Assembly (NCBI GenBank): GCA_027596035.1
Contig: JADGJA010000024.1
Coordinates: forward strand, 1 to 64,000
Direction: 5' to 3'
Source of the DNA: Thoreauomyces humboldtii
Lineage: Eukaryota; Chytridiomycota; Chytridiomycetes; Spizellomycetales; Powellomycetaceae
DNA: 64,000 nt
Shown here: piece by piece, positions 1 through 10,294 of the stretch
Layout: every line of letters begins with the position of its first letter
Position numbering within the stretch: the first letter of the stretch is position 1
Translations under genes and position numbers: made by a program
The notes under the pieces: model-generated
What the model was told of the DNA's origin: nothing
What the model saw: the letters and a program-made list of their open reading frames with translations, nothing else
Databases searched by the model: none

Positions 1-315
1 GCAACACACGGGCGACGACGAAAGAAAGCGGTCCCCTTCCCCCCTCAACAACCACCTCTGTGACGAAGTTTCAGGTTTTCGACCCAAAGGATTCGGAACT
101 GTCGATCGGAGCTGCGGAGGATCTTTTGGGCTTTTTGGTCGCCTTTCGCTCTGTACGACGTGATCCCGAACGCACGGTTCACTCTCCCCCGTTTTCCGTC
201 TCGTCTTTCATGTGTGTGGGAAAAAAAAGAAAAACAAAGTAGGGCACTTTGACCTCGCATTGGTCCCTCTGCAGCACTCTCACAGCAAACCTAACTCAGC
301 ACCAAGACACAAACC
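1..315. other. Intergenic flank at the window edge
   Basis: No convincing gene. Short open frames exist on both strands but show no recognisable protein. The segment probably holds the promoter and 5' leader of the NOP15-like gene that starts at 316. Confidence 0.5.
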
Positions 316-1214
316 ATGAGCTCCTCAGAGGAAGAACGACCAGTTGAGGATGGTGAGGATAAGGACGCCGAAAGAGCGCGACACTGTCCTGAGAACGCAA
401 GTCAACATATGCTAATGCATTCGTTTTACAGTCGCGGATAGCTCCGATGACGAAGCCGAGGTGGAAGCCGCAGTGGAAGCAGCCGCCTCCGACGAGTTTA
501 CCTCGAACGTTCCAACGGTTCTCCTCACGGCCGAGGACCGGGCGGCCGCCGCGGCACTGGCAGCAGCCGGAAAGAAGGGGAAGAAGAAGGGAAAGAAGGC
601 CGTCGCTTCTTCCACCAAACCCGGAACGATCTACCTCGGTCGCATTCCTCACGGATTCTACGAGAAGGAGATGCAGGCCTACTTTTCCCAGTTCGGGGAG
701 GTCACTCGGCTGCGACTTTCGAGGAACAGGAAGACGGGTGCTTCCAAGCATTACGCCTTCATCGAGTTCGCCGCGGAGGAGGCGGCAAAGATTGCAGCTG
801 AGACCATGGACAACTACCTGCTCTTTGCGCACATCCTGAAATGTACGGTGGTGGTTACCTGATCCCGATCCTATCGGTGCTCTGGCTAACCAGCTTGCAC
901 TTGTATAGGCAAGTTCATCGAGTCCGACCGAGTGCACGAAGACACATGGAAGGGTGCCAACAAGAAGTTCAAGATCATTCCACGAGCAAAGATCCAGCGT
1001 TTGGCCCACAACAAGGTAAACAATCCGACGCTGTTATGGTGAAGTGCCCAAACGGTTGCTGACTCGTCACCCATCTGCCCAGACAAAGACACCAGAAGGC
1101 CACCGAACACACGTCGCACGGATCCTGGCAGCCGAAAAGAAGAAGCGCGCCCAGTTGGAAAAGTGCGGCATGGACTACGACTTTCCTGGATTCGAGGCGC
1201 AGGTCGCAAAATGA
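316..1214 (+). CDS. NOP15: Nucleolar RRM protein, Nop15/NIFK family
   Basis: Four exons: 316..352, 432..842, 909..1015, 1083..1214; 228 residues. All introns are GT-AG and the phases agree. The N-terminus is acidic, then Ala/Lys-rich with a Gly-Lys run. One RRM spans about residues 77-155, beginning [12 protein letters not shown] (RNP2) and including the RNP1-like stretch HYAFIEFA. After the RRM comes a basic region with the family signature WKGANKKF, and the C-terminus carries DYDFPGF, which is typical of Nop15/NIFK. Family members bind pre-rRNA in the nucleolus and are needed for 60S subunit maturation; yeast Nop15 acts in ITS2 processing. The start gives a natural acidic leader and correct phase into exon 2. 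The call rests on the domain order and the C-terminal motif. Confidence 0.9.
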
Positions 1215-1623
1215 AGGGGACACCGTGCTCTCTTTCCATCCGTACCTCAGCCCCTCATTACGTGTGCGATTCACCAGCCGCATCAGCTAGCGCAGCGTCC
1301 GCTTTTGATCGTCATCTCCCCATCCACCAACGCTTACATAGAGTCAGTCGCGTCTTTTCGTCTTCGAGAGGCTCGGCATATCGTGTCATGCGCGTTGGCC
1401 TTGTCTTAACCCTACTCTTTTCTTTGTTAATTTTGATCATGTTTCCTCAGTCTTGATCTCCACGGTCCTAATGCTGCGTTTTGACATCAATCGCTTGGTT
1501 GAAGCAGGCATCTCAAAATGAAGATGAAAATCATCATCAGGAGAATGTTCAAGTCGTAAATACTCGTGTATTCCCAAAACGCTATATACAAAGTGATTCT
1601 ACAGAATGAAACAGTCTCTCTCC
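1215..1623. other. Convergent 3' intergenic region
   Basis: Lies between the stops of the NOP15-like gene (plus) and the first Sec9-like gene (minus). It is relatively T-rich and presumably holds both 3' untranslated regions. No further coding signal seen. Confidence 0.6.
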
Positions 1624-2563
1624 CTAGCGAATGTCGTTGACCTTCCGGGTGGTGTTACGCATGTACTCTGACGTCGTATCGGCACGACCCGAGATGGTCC
1701 TGATCTGAGCGTTGTGAGCGTCGAGACTGGCGTTCATGGCCGACGACATCATCTTCAACCTCGAAAGTCCGCTCGAGATCTGGTCGATGTTGCTGTCGAT
1801 CTCCTCCTCGGTCGCGTCGCGCTTGATGTTGGCGGGGGTGGAGTAGTGACCACCTGACTGACCGCGACCGTACTGGGAGTCGGCGTAGGCGGACCGGTAG
1901 GGAGCGGCCTCTGTCTCGGGTTCGGGCGGGGCTTGGTTCGTGGTTTCAGCTAGAACGCGGTCCTCGCGTCGTTTCGCTTTCTTGCCGCCGAAGGATGGGA
2001 GGAAGAAGTACTTGTTGAGCGACTTGAGGTGATCGGCTTTGGCGTCCGAGACTTTGGCGTGACTTTGAGCCGATTCCAGACGAGACGACACTTTGTTTAG
2101 TTGTTCTGGCAAAAGCGAAAACGAACCGAATCGGAAGTGTTCAGTGCATCTGAGAAAGTAACTGAAAACAGCGACTAGCAACAAACGACAGTCAAGACTC
2201 ACCGCCTTGCGAATGGAGTCGGTTAAGATTGTTCACAGCGACCGCATCAGCTTCGTGCATGCGTTGCAAAGCACGTCGGGACGACAGCAACGAGTCGTTC
2301 TGGACCTTGGTGGTCTTTCGGTCCAACCAGTCAGAGTCGTCGTACTTCTCGGGTTCCTCGTCCACCGTCTCCCACGATCGGTAGCTCGTTCCACCTCCTT
2401 CCTGTTCAGCTGCTTGAGCAGCGGCTGCCCATCGGTTGCCGGCAGGAGGCTGCTCGACGCCGTGGTGGTTGCCGTTGTAGGACCTTGGGGCGGGTTGGGG
2501 AACGCGATCCCCGTACCTGCCAGAGTTGCTGTAGCCGTCGTTTTGGTTGGAGTAGCGTGACAT
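1624..2563 (-). CDS. SEC9: Qbc-SNARE of the Sec9/SNAP-25 family, paralog A
   Basis: Two exons on the minus strand, 2563..2203 and 2105..1624; 280 residues. The unstructured N-terminus is rich in Asn, Gly and Gln. The first SNARE helix starts near WLDRKTTKVQNDSL and is split by the phase-1 intron just before EQLNKV. A linker with FLPSFGGKK follows. The second SNARE helix runs to the end (about residues 215-280, ending VNDIR), with a Gln at the expected zero-layer position of each helix. Sec9-type proteins supply two helices to the plasma-membrane exocytic SNARE bundle. There is no transmembrane segment, as usual for the family. The start was placed at MSRYSNQ because it aligns with paralog B; an in-frame upstream Met at 2632 is less likely. 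It stands head-to-head with paralog B at 2922. Confidence 0.88.
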
Positions 2564-2921
2564 GCTTTCGTTTCGTTTGTGGATTTCTGACCGTTTGTAG
2601 CGATGAACGTCTGAGGATCGGCGTGAGTCCACCTATACGGGGGCTTTTAAGCGAGAGACACGCCAGCCGCTGATTGTCTATTGGGAAGGCAAGGAGAAGT
2701 TGAAACGACGTTTAGCGGAGTTGAGAACAATGCGGGGTGGCCGTGCAGGTCAATTAGATCATGAGATGAGAGTGCCAGCCCCCCCGTGTCCAGCCTGTGT
2801 GACACGAGAAGTGCTCCATTCTGGCCGCTAACCTTTGGCCGTCTGAATTTCCTGACGCAACTTTCCGCGAACATTTTGGCGAACCGCCACATCGCAATAT
2901 CCCACCAGAGCAACAGTCGCA
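2564..2921. promoter_or_regulatory. Shared divergent promoter of the two Sec9 paralogs
   Basis: 358 bases between two head-to-head starts. It must carry both promoters. No clear TATA element was picked out; a TTTTAAG stretch sits near 2645. Confidence 0.45.
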
Positions 2922-4023
2922 ATGGCCTACTCACAACGCAACTCAGAACGGTTCCCAGAGTACAACCCGAACGCCGACCGGACCCGTCAGCCACAAGGGC
3001 AAGGTCAGAGCCGTTCCGCATACGGGGGAGGCAGCGCCAGCAACACCCACAGCAGCAGCGTTCGGCACGACTACCGAGAGGACGACCACGCCCGCAGCAT
3101 GGCACTTTCCGGTGGCGCGAACAAGTGGACGAACGCGGCGGCCGCAGCCGAGCAGAGCAGTCACGACAACGGCATGCCTGCGGTCCAGAGGTCTTGGGAG
3201 ACGGTGGACGAGGAGGAGGAGGACTACGAGAACGAGGGCTGGCTCGACAGGAAGACCAAGAAGGTCCAGAACGACTCTCTCATGAGCAGCAGACGGGCGG
3301 TGGAAAGGCTGCACGCTACCGACGCTGTGGCCACGGACAATATGGCGAAACTGAGCTATCAGTCCGGTGAGTTGCTTTCTTTCGCCCAACACTGCCAATC
3401 TTTCATAGGATGGTGCTGACACCCCAACGCTTGTCGTTCCTTAGAACAGCTTTACAAAGCCGAGGGACGTCTGGAAAGCGCACAGACCCACGTCAAAGTC
3501 TCTGACGCCAAAGCGGACCACCTGAAGTCCCTCAACCGCTTCTTCATGCTCCCGTCCTTTGGGTCGAAGAAGGCCAAGAAGCGAGAAGCCATCGCAAAGA
3601 AAGAGTCCGAGGAACGGGCCTTCCGCGAGGACGAACGCAAGCTCGGAGAGCACGATCGTGCCGTCCGTCTCGGTCGGATAGAGGACATTCAGACCCGCAA
3701 CTTTGCCCTTCAGCAGGGCACAACCTACAGCACCCCTCAGTTCATCGAACGAGACGACACGGAACGAGAGATTGACGACAATTTGGATCAGCTGTCGTCT
3801 GGACTCGCAAAGTTGAAGATGATGGGACAGGTGCGTTGTGCAACGACAAAGAGTGCCGTTTACCTATCGGATTTTCCTGACCCCTCGTTTTCCCAACGTC
3901 CAGGTCATGAACACGGAGCTGGATGCCCAGCGTGGACAGGTCAACCGTATAATGGATCGCTCGGACATCACGGCAGAGCGACTGAACGTCACGACCAACA
4001 AGGTCAACCGTATGCTGCGTTGA
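2922..4023 (+). CDS. SEC9: Qbc-SNARE of the Sec9/SNAP-25 family, paralog B
   Basis: Three exons: 2922..3366, 3445..3830, 3904..4023; 316 residues. It has the same plan as paralog A: a low-complexity N-terminus, SNARE helix 1 starting near WLDRKTKKVQNDSL, a linker with MLPSFGSKKAKKRE, and SNARE helix 2 ending in VNRMLR. The first intron sits at exactly the same codon and phase as in paralog A (before EQL). The second intron, between KMMGQ and VMNTEL, has no counterpart in A. The linker is longer and more charged than in A (KKESEERAFREDERK). The expected role is the t-SNARE light chain in exocytosis. Two diverged copies side by side suggest an inverted duplication followed by specialisation. 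Confidence 0.88.
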
Positions 4024-4344
4024 AGCCCTTCTCATACGTCCCTCGTTCCACTTGTATGTAGAAATTTCCTGCTTCATCTCGACTGTTCCACCCTAGAATC
4101 ATATCCCACCGTGTTTTTTGGTATCCTATGTATGAATTTTGGGCCCGCGGACAAAGAAGACGATATCCCAGAGACACGAGAACAAGGTGAGCAGAAATTT
4201 GAGGAAGACCCGAGGGGTTTGTCCACAGGAGGGTCTGTCGCTGGCGCCGAAAGATCGTCGTTTTGTTGCCCATCCCGATATGCCGGCTCCGAGTCTCGGG
4301 GGATTCTAGCCCGCAGGAGTCCGCATGTCTATCCAAATGCCCCT
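4024..4344. other. Convergent 3' intergenic region
   Basis: Between the stop of Sec9 paralog B and the stop of the acyl carrier protein gene. Nothing coding recognised. Confidence 0.55.
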
Positions 4345-5143
4345 TTACATGGAGTTCTTGTTGGCGTAGATCTGGGTAGAGAGAAGCGATCAGTGTCAGG
4401 GCAACGTGCCTGGGAATGCCCACCCGGGCCAAGCACCACGCACCTTGTCAGCTGCCTGGCGAGGAGTCATGATCTCTTCGGCATCGCGGTCGGGGATCTC
4501 GATGTTGAACTCATCCTCCAGCTGCACGGACGAAAAAGATCGAGGTGGATCAGATGTTTCGTACCTAGCCATGGATCCCCCCCCCCCCTTTCGTTCTGTC
4601 ATAGATTCAAGTGACCTCCCTCTCCGTACGTACCGCCATCGTGATCTCAACCTGGTCAAGGCTGTCCAAGCCAAGGTCGTTGATGAAGTGAGCGTCCAGG
4701 CTGAGCTGGATATATACGGAGCGCAAGACAAGGCCATGGATCAGCCTATGTTCTCCTTGGCACATGATCCACGAAAGCAGTGGCATCGTCATGCAGCTCC
4801 AAAAGGCAACGCATGATGTGCCCTCTCTGTTGTTACCTTGGAACCCTCGACCTTGTCAAAGTCACGGAGGAGCTGGAGAACACGGTCCTCGACTATATAA
4901 TAGTGCAAAAAGCATCAGGAACAGCGCAGCCCCCGAGATGAGACGGGAAAGGGCCATCCGCTAACCTTGTTGAGGGGTCAAAGGGGCCTTCTCAGCCGAG
5001 AAGAATCGGAGGGAGGTTGCCGAGGCGGCGGGGAAACGTGCGGCGGCAGCGGGGGCGACGGCGCTGAAGGTGGGACGTAACGATGCGACGGCTGGACGAC
5101 GGACGGCGGCAGCAGCTGCGAATCGGAAGAGGGAGGCAGACAT
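4345..5143 (-). CDS. ACP1: Mitochondrial acyl carrier protein (complex I subunit NDUFAB1 type)
   Basis: Five exons on the minus strand: 5143..4966, 4892..4837, 4705..4634, 4521..4444, 4371..4345; 136 residues. The first ~55 residues are rich in Ala, Arg and Ser and free of acidic residues, a clear mitochondrial presequence. The ACP core follows (DRVLQLLRDFDKV) with the phosphopantetheine site FINDLGLDSLD; the modified serine is about Ser93. Helix III is FNIEIPDRDAEEIM. The last exon is only nine codons (IYANKNSM and stop). The protein carries the growing chain in mitochondrial type II fatty-acid and lipoate synthesis, and in most eukaryotes it is also part of complex I and of LYR-protein assembly. 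Confidence 0.93.
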
Positions 5144-5500
5144 GTTGTGTGTGTGTGTCTGATCGGGAACTGGAAAGATTCGGTGCGTGGTGAGATGCCT
5201 AGGCGGAAGTGTACAGTATGTACATGTATGCGACTCTGCTTTTTTACACGGAAGAAATGCGCAACCGCCATTCAGGTTTTCAGCCCTAAAGCTGCTGCCC
5301 ACGCACACGCTTTCCAACCCTAACGACGGTGGTTCGAATCCGAAGGTTTCGGACAACACGGCAAACAGACAGGAGGCGCGCGTTGTGGGTTCTCTCATCC
5401 TTGCAAATCCTTCCCCCTTCCCTCCCCTCCTCGCCTATTCTCCCCCCTTGCAGAAGGGAGCCTGGCAAGGTTCACAACAAAAAGAAAAAACTCGAATGCC
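5144..5500. promoter_or_regulatory. Divergent promoter region (ACP1 / RPGRIP1L-like)
   Basis: 357 bases separate two divergent start codons. A short GT microsatellite lies right at the ACP start (about 5144-5158), and a CT-rich stretch lies at 5405-5450 upstream of the RPGRIP1L-like gene. No specific factor site could be named. Confidence 0.4.
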
Positions 5501-8500
5501 ATGTTTGGCAAGGCAGGCGGAATGGTATCCGCAAGAGGTGTGTACTGCATGTCGGGCTTCATCGCTCATTGTTCCCCCCTTTGGCGCAATCACTGACCTC
5601 CAGCCTTCCTCTGAGGAGTAGCTCGACCTCCACTTCCAGGAGCGGACGACATATACGCACTCAAGGACGAGAATCTGGTTCTCAAGAGGAAGATGAACGA
5701 CCAGGACGAGAAGAGCAAGAGGTAGCAACCACCCGGCAGTTCAGGAGAACCCCGCCCCCCGCACCTGTCTGAAATGGTCAACCTTTCCTCGAAGGCTCGT
5801 CACGAAGGTCCAGCGTCTGACGGAAGATCTGAAGAGAGCAAAAGTGCCAGTCAGCGAGGAGTCGGCGTTCACTCCAACACCCGGCCGGGGTGCGTTCTGC
5901 ACGTCATCACACCGTGCACTCCTTGACGACCACGTCCACCCTCTGACGCCGTTTTCTACAGCGGTCATCAGTCGACGTGAAGCTGCCGAGGTGGACGACA
6001 TGGTCGAAGACTTGAGAGGACAGCTCCGTATGCTCGCAAAAGACAATTCCCACCTGAAGAACAAGGTACGGCTGACGAATCTCAAAGGGCAGCTCCGGAA
6101 TTTGCTCGACATTGACTGCGATTCTTGACAGATGAACTTCTTCAAATCTCTGCACGAAGCGGAAACGCGAAAGGGAGCCCGCTACGACCACATCCCACCG
6201 CGAATCAATAGCGTGGGTCCCCCTACAACCTCGAGCTAAGAGAGCAGAATCATAACCTGTAAACTTGCGAATGTCAATTCAGGGTGTCAAAAAGCTGCAG
6301 CCTTCGCTAGTCATCCGACGGTGAGACTTGATGCCACTGTTGGACGAATCTCTTTTCGGTGACTGATGGCTTGTTGAGAACAGGCGTGCGGCCGCGCAGG
6401 CAGCTGATGACGGCAATACCGGGTAAGAACAGTCATACACGTCCCGTCGTTTTCCATGCATCTTAACGCTAACATTGTACTCGGACCAATCAGTAGAGCA
6501 AATGAGGAAAATCTTGCTACCAGCGAGGATGTGGCCAGACTGTATGTTTCAATCGATCATGTCAGCGGCAGCCATGTCTGACATCTAACGCTCTCGTTTC
6601 TCAGCGAGGAACTCGTTACCATGCTCCGAGGAAAGCTCGTCGACGCAGAGCGACAATCCGAGACAACGACAGCAGAGAATCAACGCTTGACAGAGCTCCT
6701 CGAAAGGTGCGTCGAGGGGACTCTGCATGCCCTAGTACAGACAGAGAAGTTAGCATTGCCATTGCTCATCTTGGCCTCAGTCGACAGCAGCAAAGCGACA
6801 TCGAGCGTCTGACCCACCAACGTGCCAACGCTGACCTGCAGAAGCGTTTGCAGGAAGCACTGGGAAAAGGCGCGGTGCTCGAGGAAACCCATCGGGCTCT
6901 CGGGGATGCTCATGCGGAGGCGTTGAAGGCGGTCGAGACTCTTACGGAAGAGCTCAAAGAGGAGCGAAGACGTCGCATCGAAGCCGAGGCAAGACTCGGC
7001 GCCGCTGGAGATACGACAAAGCGGATCGAGGAGGTAGCCCAACGAGAAAAGAGGATACGTGGCGATGTCACGGTCCTGACTGGTTTTTTATTTTTGGCCA
7101 GCTTGCAACCATCATCGCTGACTTGCGTGCCGAGAAGAAACTACTGGAAGACGAGCAGGCTCGTCTCTTGGCAGCGCAATTCGGGACCGGACGCGAGGAG
7201 GAATGGGAAAGGGAGCGGGCTTCCTTCCTTGCTCGGATAAAAGAGCTAGAAGGTCGAGCTGGTGATTCGTTAAAAGAGGCAACAGATCTGCACGCTACGA
7301 TCGCTGAACTTCGTGGTATGAAAGACCGGTTACACAGCACTGCTCAACAGCATATGCTGAACGCCTTCTAGGAAAACTTTCCGCGGCCCAGAAAGCAAAG
7401 CAAGAAGCGGAAGCCTCACTCTACAATGTCCAGCACATGCTCGACGAGCTGCAAAGCGCATGTGCGTTCCTGAACGATCCAGGACCGATCGACTGGGTCA
7501 TGGTACGAGATGCCGTCGCGCTTTGGAAGTCTCGCGGGGCCGACATGCCCAGTCGGGTACAGGATCTTGGCGAGGTAACTCTTCGATGTTGAAGATGTTC
7601 GCTATACGCGTTCCGATGCTCATCCTACACTCAGGAAAAACGCTTGCTGCAAGAGCTCTGGCTGCAGTACACTCGATGCATCGAGGATCTCGAGCGGACT
7701 CGTAAGCTGTTGGAACTCCAGGAACGAATCAATAAAGACTACAAACTGGAGCTTGCTCAGCTGAACGGTCGTTTGGAAAGCATCAAGAATGACTATGGTG
7801 ACTTCACAGAAAATGCGATGACTCGCTCCTTTTCGAGCTCTCACTGAGTGAGCTGCTTATAGAGATGCGGATAGAGGAGCATGCTCGTCTGCTAGATATT
7901 CGTGGGAATCGGATAGCGTTCTTAGAAGCACAGTTGAAGAGTCTCGCTTACGGTGTCGTCAAAGGTGGACATCACTGATCTCACTGTTCATGCGACACAG
8001 CTTGGACTAAAACTATCCATTTTCTTTCAGTACCCGAAGCAACAAAAGAATCGGACGATGATGTAGAGCTCGAAAAAGGTAGGCAGTCATCTCTCTTTTA
8101 AGTCTCTGGAAGCACTCTCGCTGACCCTCGTGTAGGGCAGAACCTCTTGACAATAGCCATGAACGGAGCCCTTATTACACCGGAAGGGAGCGAGCTGCTT
8201 GGTGGCTCGAAGCGCCTTCGAGAAGCGCTCGCCACCTTTGTGTACTTTGATTTCTTTGACTACGAGACCGCTGTTGGTCCAGTGGTTCCTGGGCTAGCCC
8301 CAAGATATGGATTCGCTGCAAAGTATGTTCACGATTTGCACTTTCACGCCTTCTTGTCCAGCTCTTCTCTTAACACGGGACCAAAAAAGGTATCGAGTCT
8401 TCATCGACGACTTTTGCCTTATGTACTTGCAGAGTCAACCGGTTATCGTGTATCTATGCACGGCGGACGGTTTGGACTTCACAGAGGTCGCCAAGTGGTA

Positions 8501-10113
8501 AATGCTGTTCAGAAGCCGTGCCGTAGATTTGACTGTAAAACTGACCCCATCCTTTCCTCAGCACTATCCGCTTCCGCAACCTCGTATCTGCAACACGAGC
8601 AGAAAGCACTCAATACTACGCAGACCTTGTCAGTATGCATGATCATGTGAGTCGCGCTTCGTCAAGTCATCCGAGGGCCAGCGAATCTGACCCTCAAGGT
8701 AGAAAACGGTCATTGGGAGGCTCGATTATACCATCGCCGTACGTCTTCCCATGTCACAAGCAGTGCGCGCCTTCAAGGAACGTACCGTAGCCCTCAATCT
8801 CCTCACTGTCGGCGAGGAGAGCGTGGATACTAGGTGAGTTGCTCGTACTTACACTTGACGCTCGCTCATAGCAAACTTACATTTGATTTTCTTCAAATCT
8901 TTTTGCACATCAAGCAATCGTTTTGGCACTCGAGGAGGCGTGAACGAGCTGGTCGTTGCTGTGCATCGATGTACGTCTTTGGACCTGACTGGCAGGGACC
9001 CCTCCCACGGAGTTCCGGCTGTTTACGTGGCGTTCCAACTACCGGGACACGATCATGCCGTCACTAGCACAGTACGAGGATCAACGGATCCTGAATTCTC
9101 CTACCTTCGGTCCTTCCGAGTCCACACTACTCCGGAGATAAAAAAGGCTTGGAGTTCAAAAACGGTAGCTTTGGCGTCTTCCCGCATTTCGATAGCTACT
9201 CCCGTTCGCTGAATTTCTGCTGCTTACTGCAGCTCATATTGCACGTTCTGGATGACACGGAATCCGATCATCAATACGGAACCGCGGAGATCCCACTAGC
9301 AGCGCTGGCCGCTGGAGAGGCGATCGAAGGCTCGTACGATATTCAGAACTCTGCTGGGACGGTCACCGGTTCCCTCCACTTGAGCTTGAGCTGGGAGCGA
9401 CCGCTATCGAAGGATGGCATATCGACGGTAAGACATTTGAGATTACCCAGCTTGGAACAGGGTGACCTTGCGACTTAACCCCTCGTTTCCCACTTCACCA
9501 GGTTATCCGCCGGGTCCACGGTTCCGCCAACGATATCGCATCCCGGCAACGACCTCCCGCTGCACCGTCCTCACGAAATCCCTCGCCACCCCCATCAGCA
9601 CCGGCCCCGACCTTACAACTCCACCCCACCCAGCCGTCAGCTTCCGGCACACGAAGTCCAGGTCAAACAACGCAACGAGCCGGTACCATCGTCGTTCCGA
9701 AACCGAAGCAACCCGAGATGCCAAGAGTCGCATCGGGGAGCGGGCCGTCTTCGGTCTGGACGGACGCGAGCGACAAGGCGTCCGAGACGGCCAACGACAC
9801 CATCGCGTCCGAGCTCAAGCAGGCGGGTCTTCGGGTTTCCCGATCGTTTCACGACTTTCTTTCGAAGACGGCGGAACAGGACGATCCGACGAGTAGGGGG
9901 ATCGGCGGATCTCGTCGTGATTCTTCTGCGTCGGCAGAAGCAGAGGATGAAGAGGAGGAGGGAGAGGAGGAGAAGGAGGGGACCTCTGAACCGGCTTCCG
10001 AGCCCTTGGACTTCGAGGAAGAGGAGAACTCTGAACATGCTGATCGGTTCCCGACCGAGTCGGAAAACAGCGCCGATCATGAAGGTTCAAGTGGACATGA
10101 ACGTCAACAGTAG
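5501..10113 (+). CDS. RPGRIP1L: RPGRIP1L-like ciliary transition-zone protein
   Basis: 22 exons, 1058 residues: 5501..5537, 5640..5721, 5795..5889, 5962..6065, 6132..6212, 6283..6320, 6384..6422, 6494..6541, 6605..6706, 6781..7033, 7102..7315, 7372..7574, 7635..7797, 7863..7964, 8031..8078, 8136..8322, 8390..8497, 8562..8646, 8703..8833, 8915..9164, 9233..9427, 9502..10113. An N-terminal motif (ENLVLKRKMNDQDEK, then KRLVTKVQRL) and long coiled coils run to about residue 530. Two C2 domains follow: the first contains FVYFDFFDYETAVGPVV and GLAPRYGF, the second spans about 707-855. This order matches RPGRIP1L, which scaffolds the transition zone at the base of cilia. The tail is Pro-rich, then strongly acidic. 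The third, C-terminal RPGR-interacting C2-like domain of animal proteins is not visible. Short introns and consistent phases support the model; the first two exons are the least certain. Confidence 0.88.
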
Positions 10114-10294
10114 CTATCGCGTTAGTGTTTGCAGAGTGGGGACCAAAAAGTTCGCACCCCTCTCAACCATAATCATTCAAGCTGTATCATCACACTGAAA
10201 AATGCGCGACGCTGAGACAGCTCATTGTAGGCTACGTGAGGGGCAGGGCATAGCTATAGCACCCGAAGGGTGATCGGAACGGGTCTGGCCCTAC

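Noticed and set aside
2564..2632. Upstream Met start for Sec9 paralog A
   Set aside because: Adds 23 residues with no counterpart in paralog B and eats into the divergent promoter.
4111..4614. 167-codon plus-strand frame
   Set aside because: Antisense to the acyl carrier protein exons, which are clearly real.
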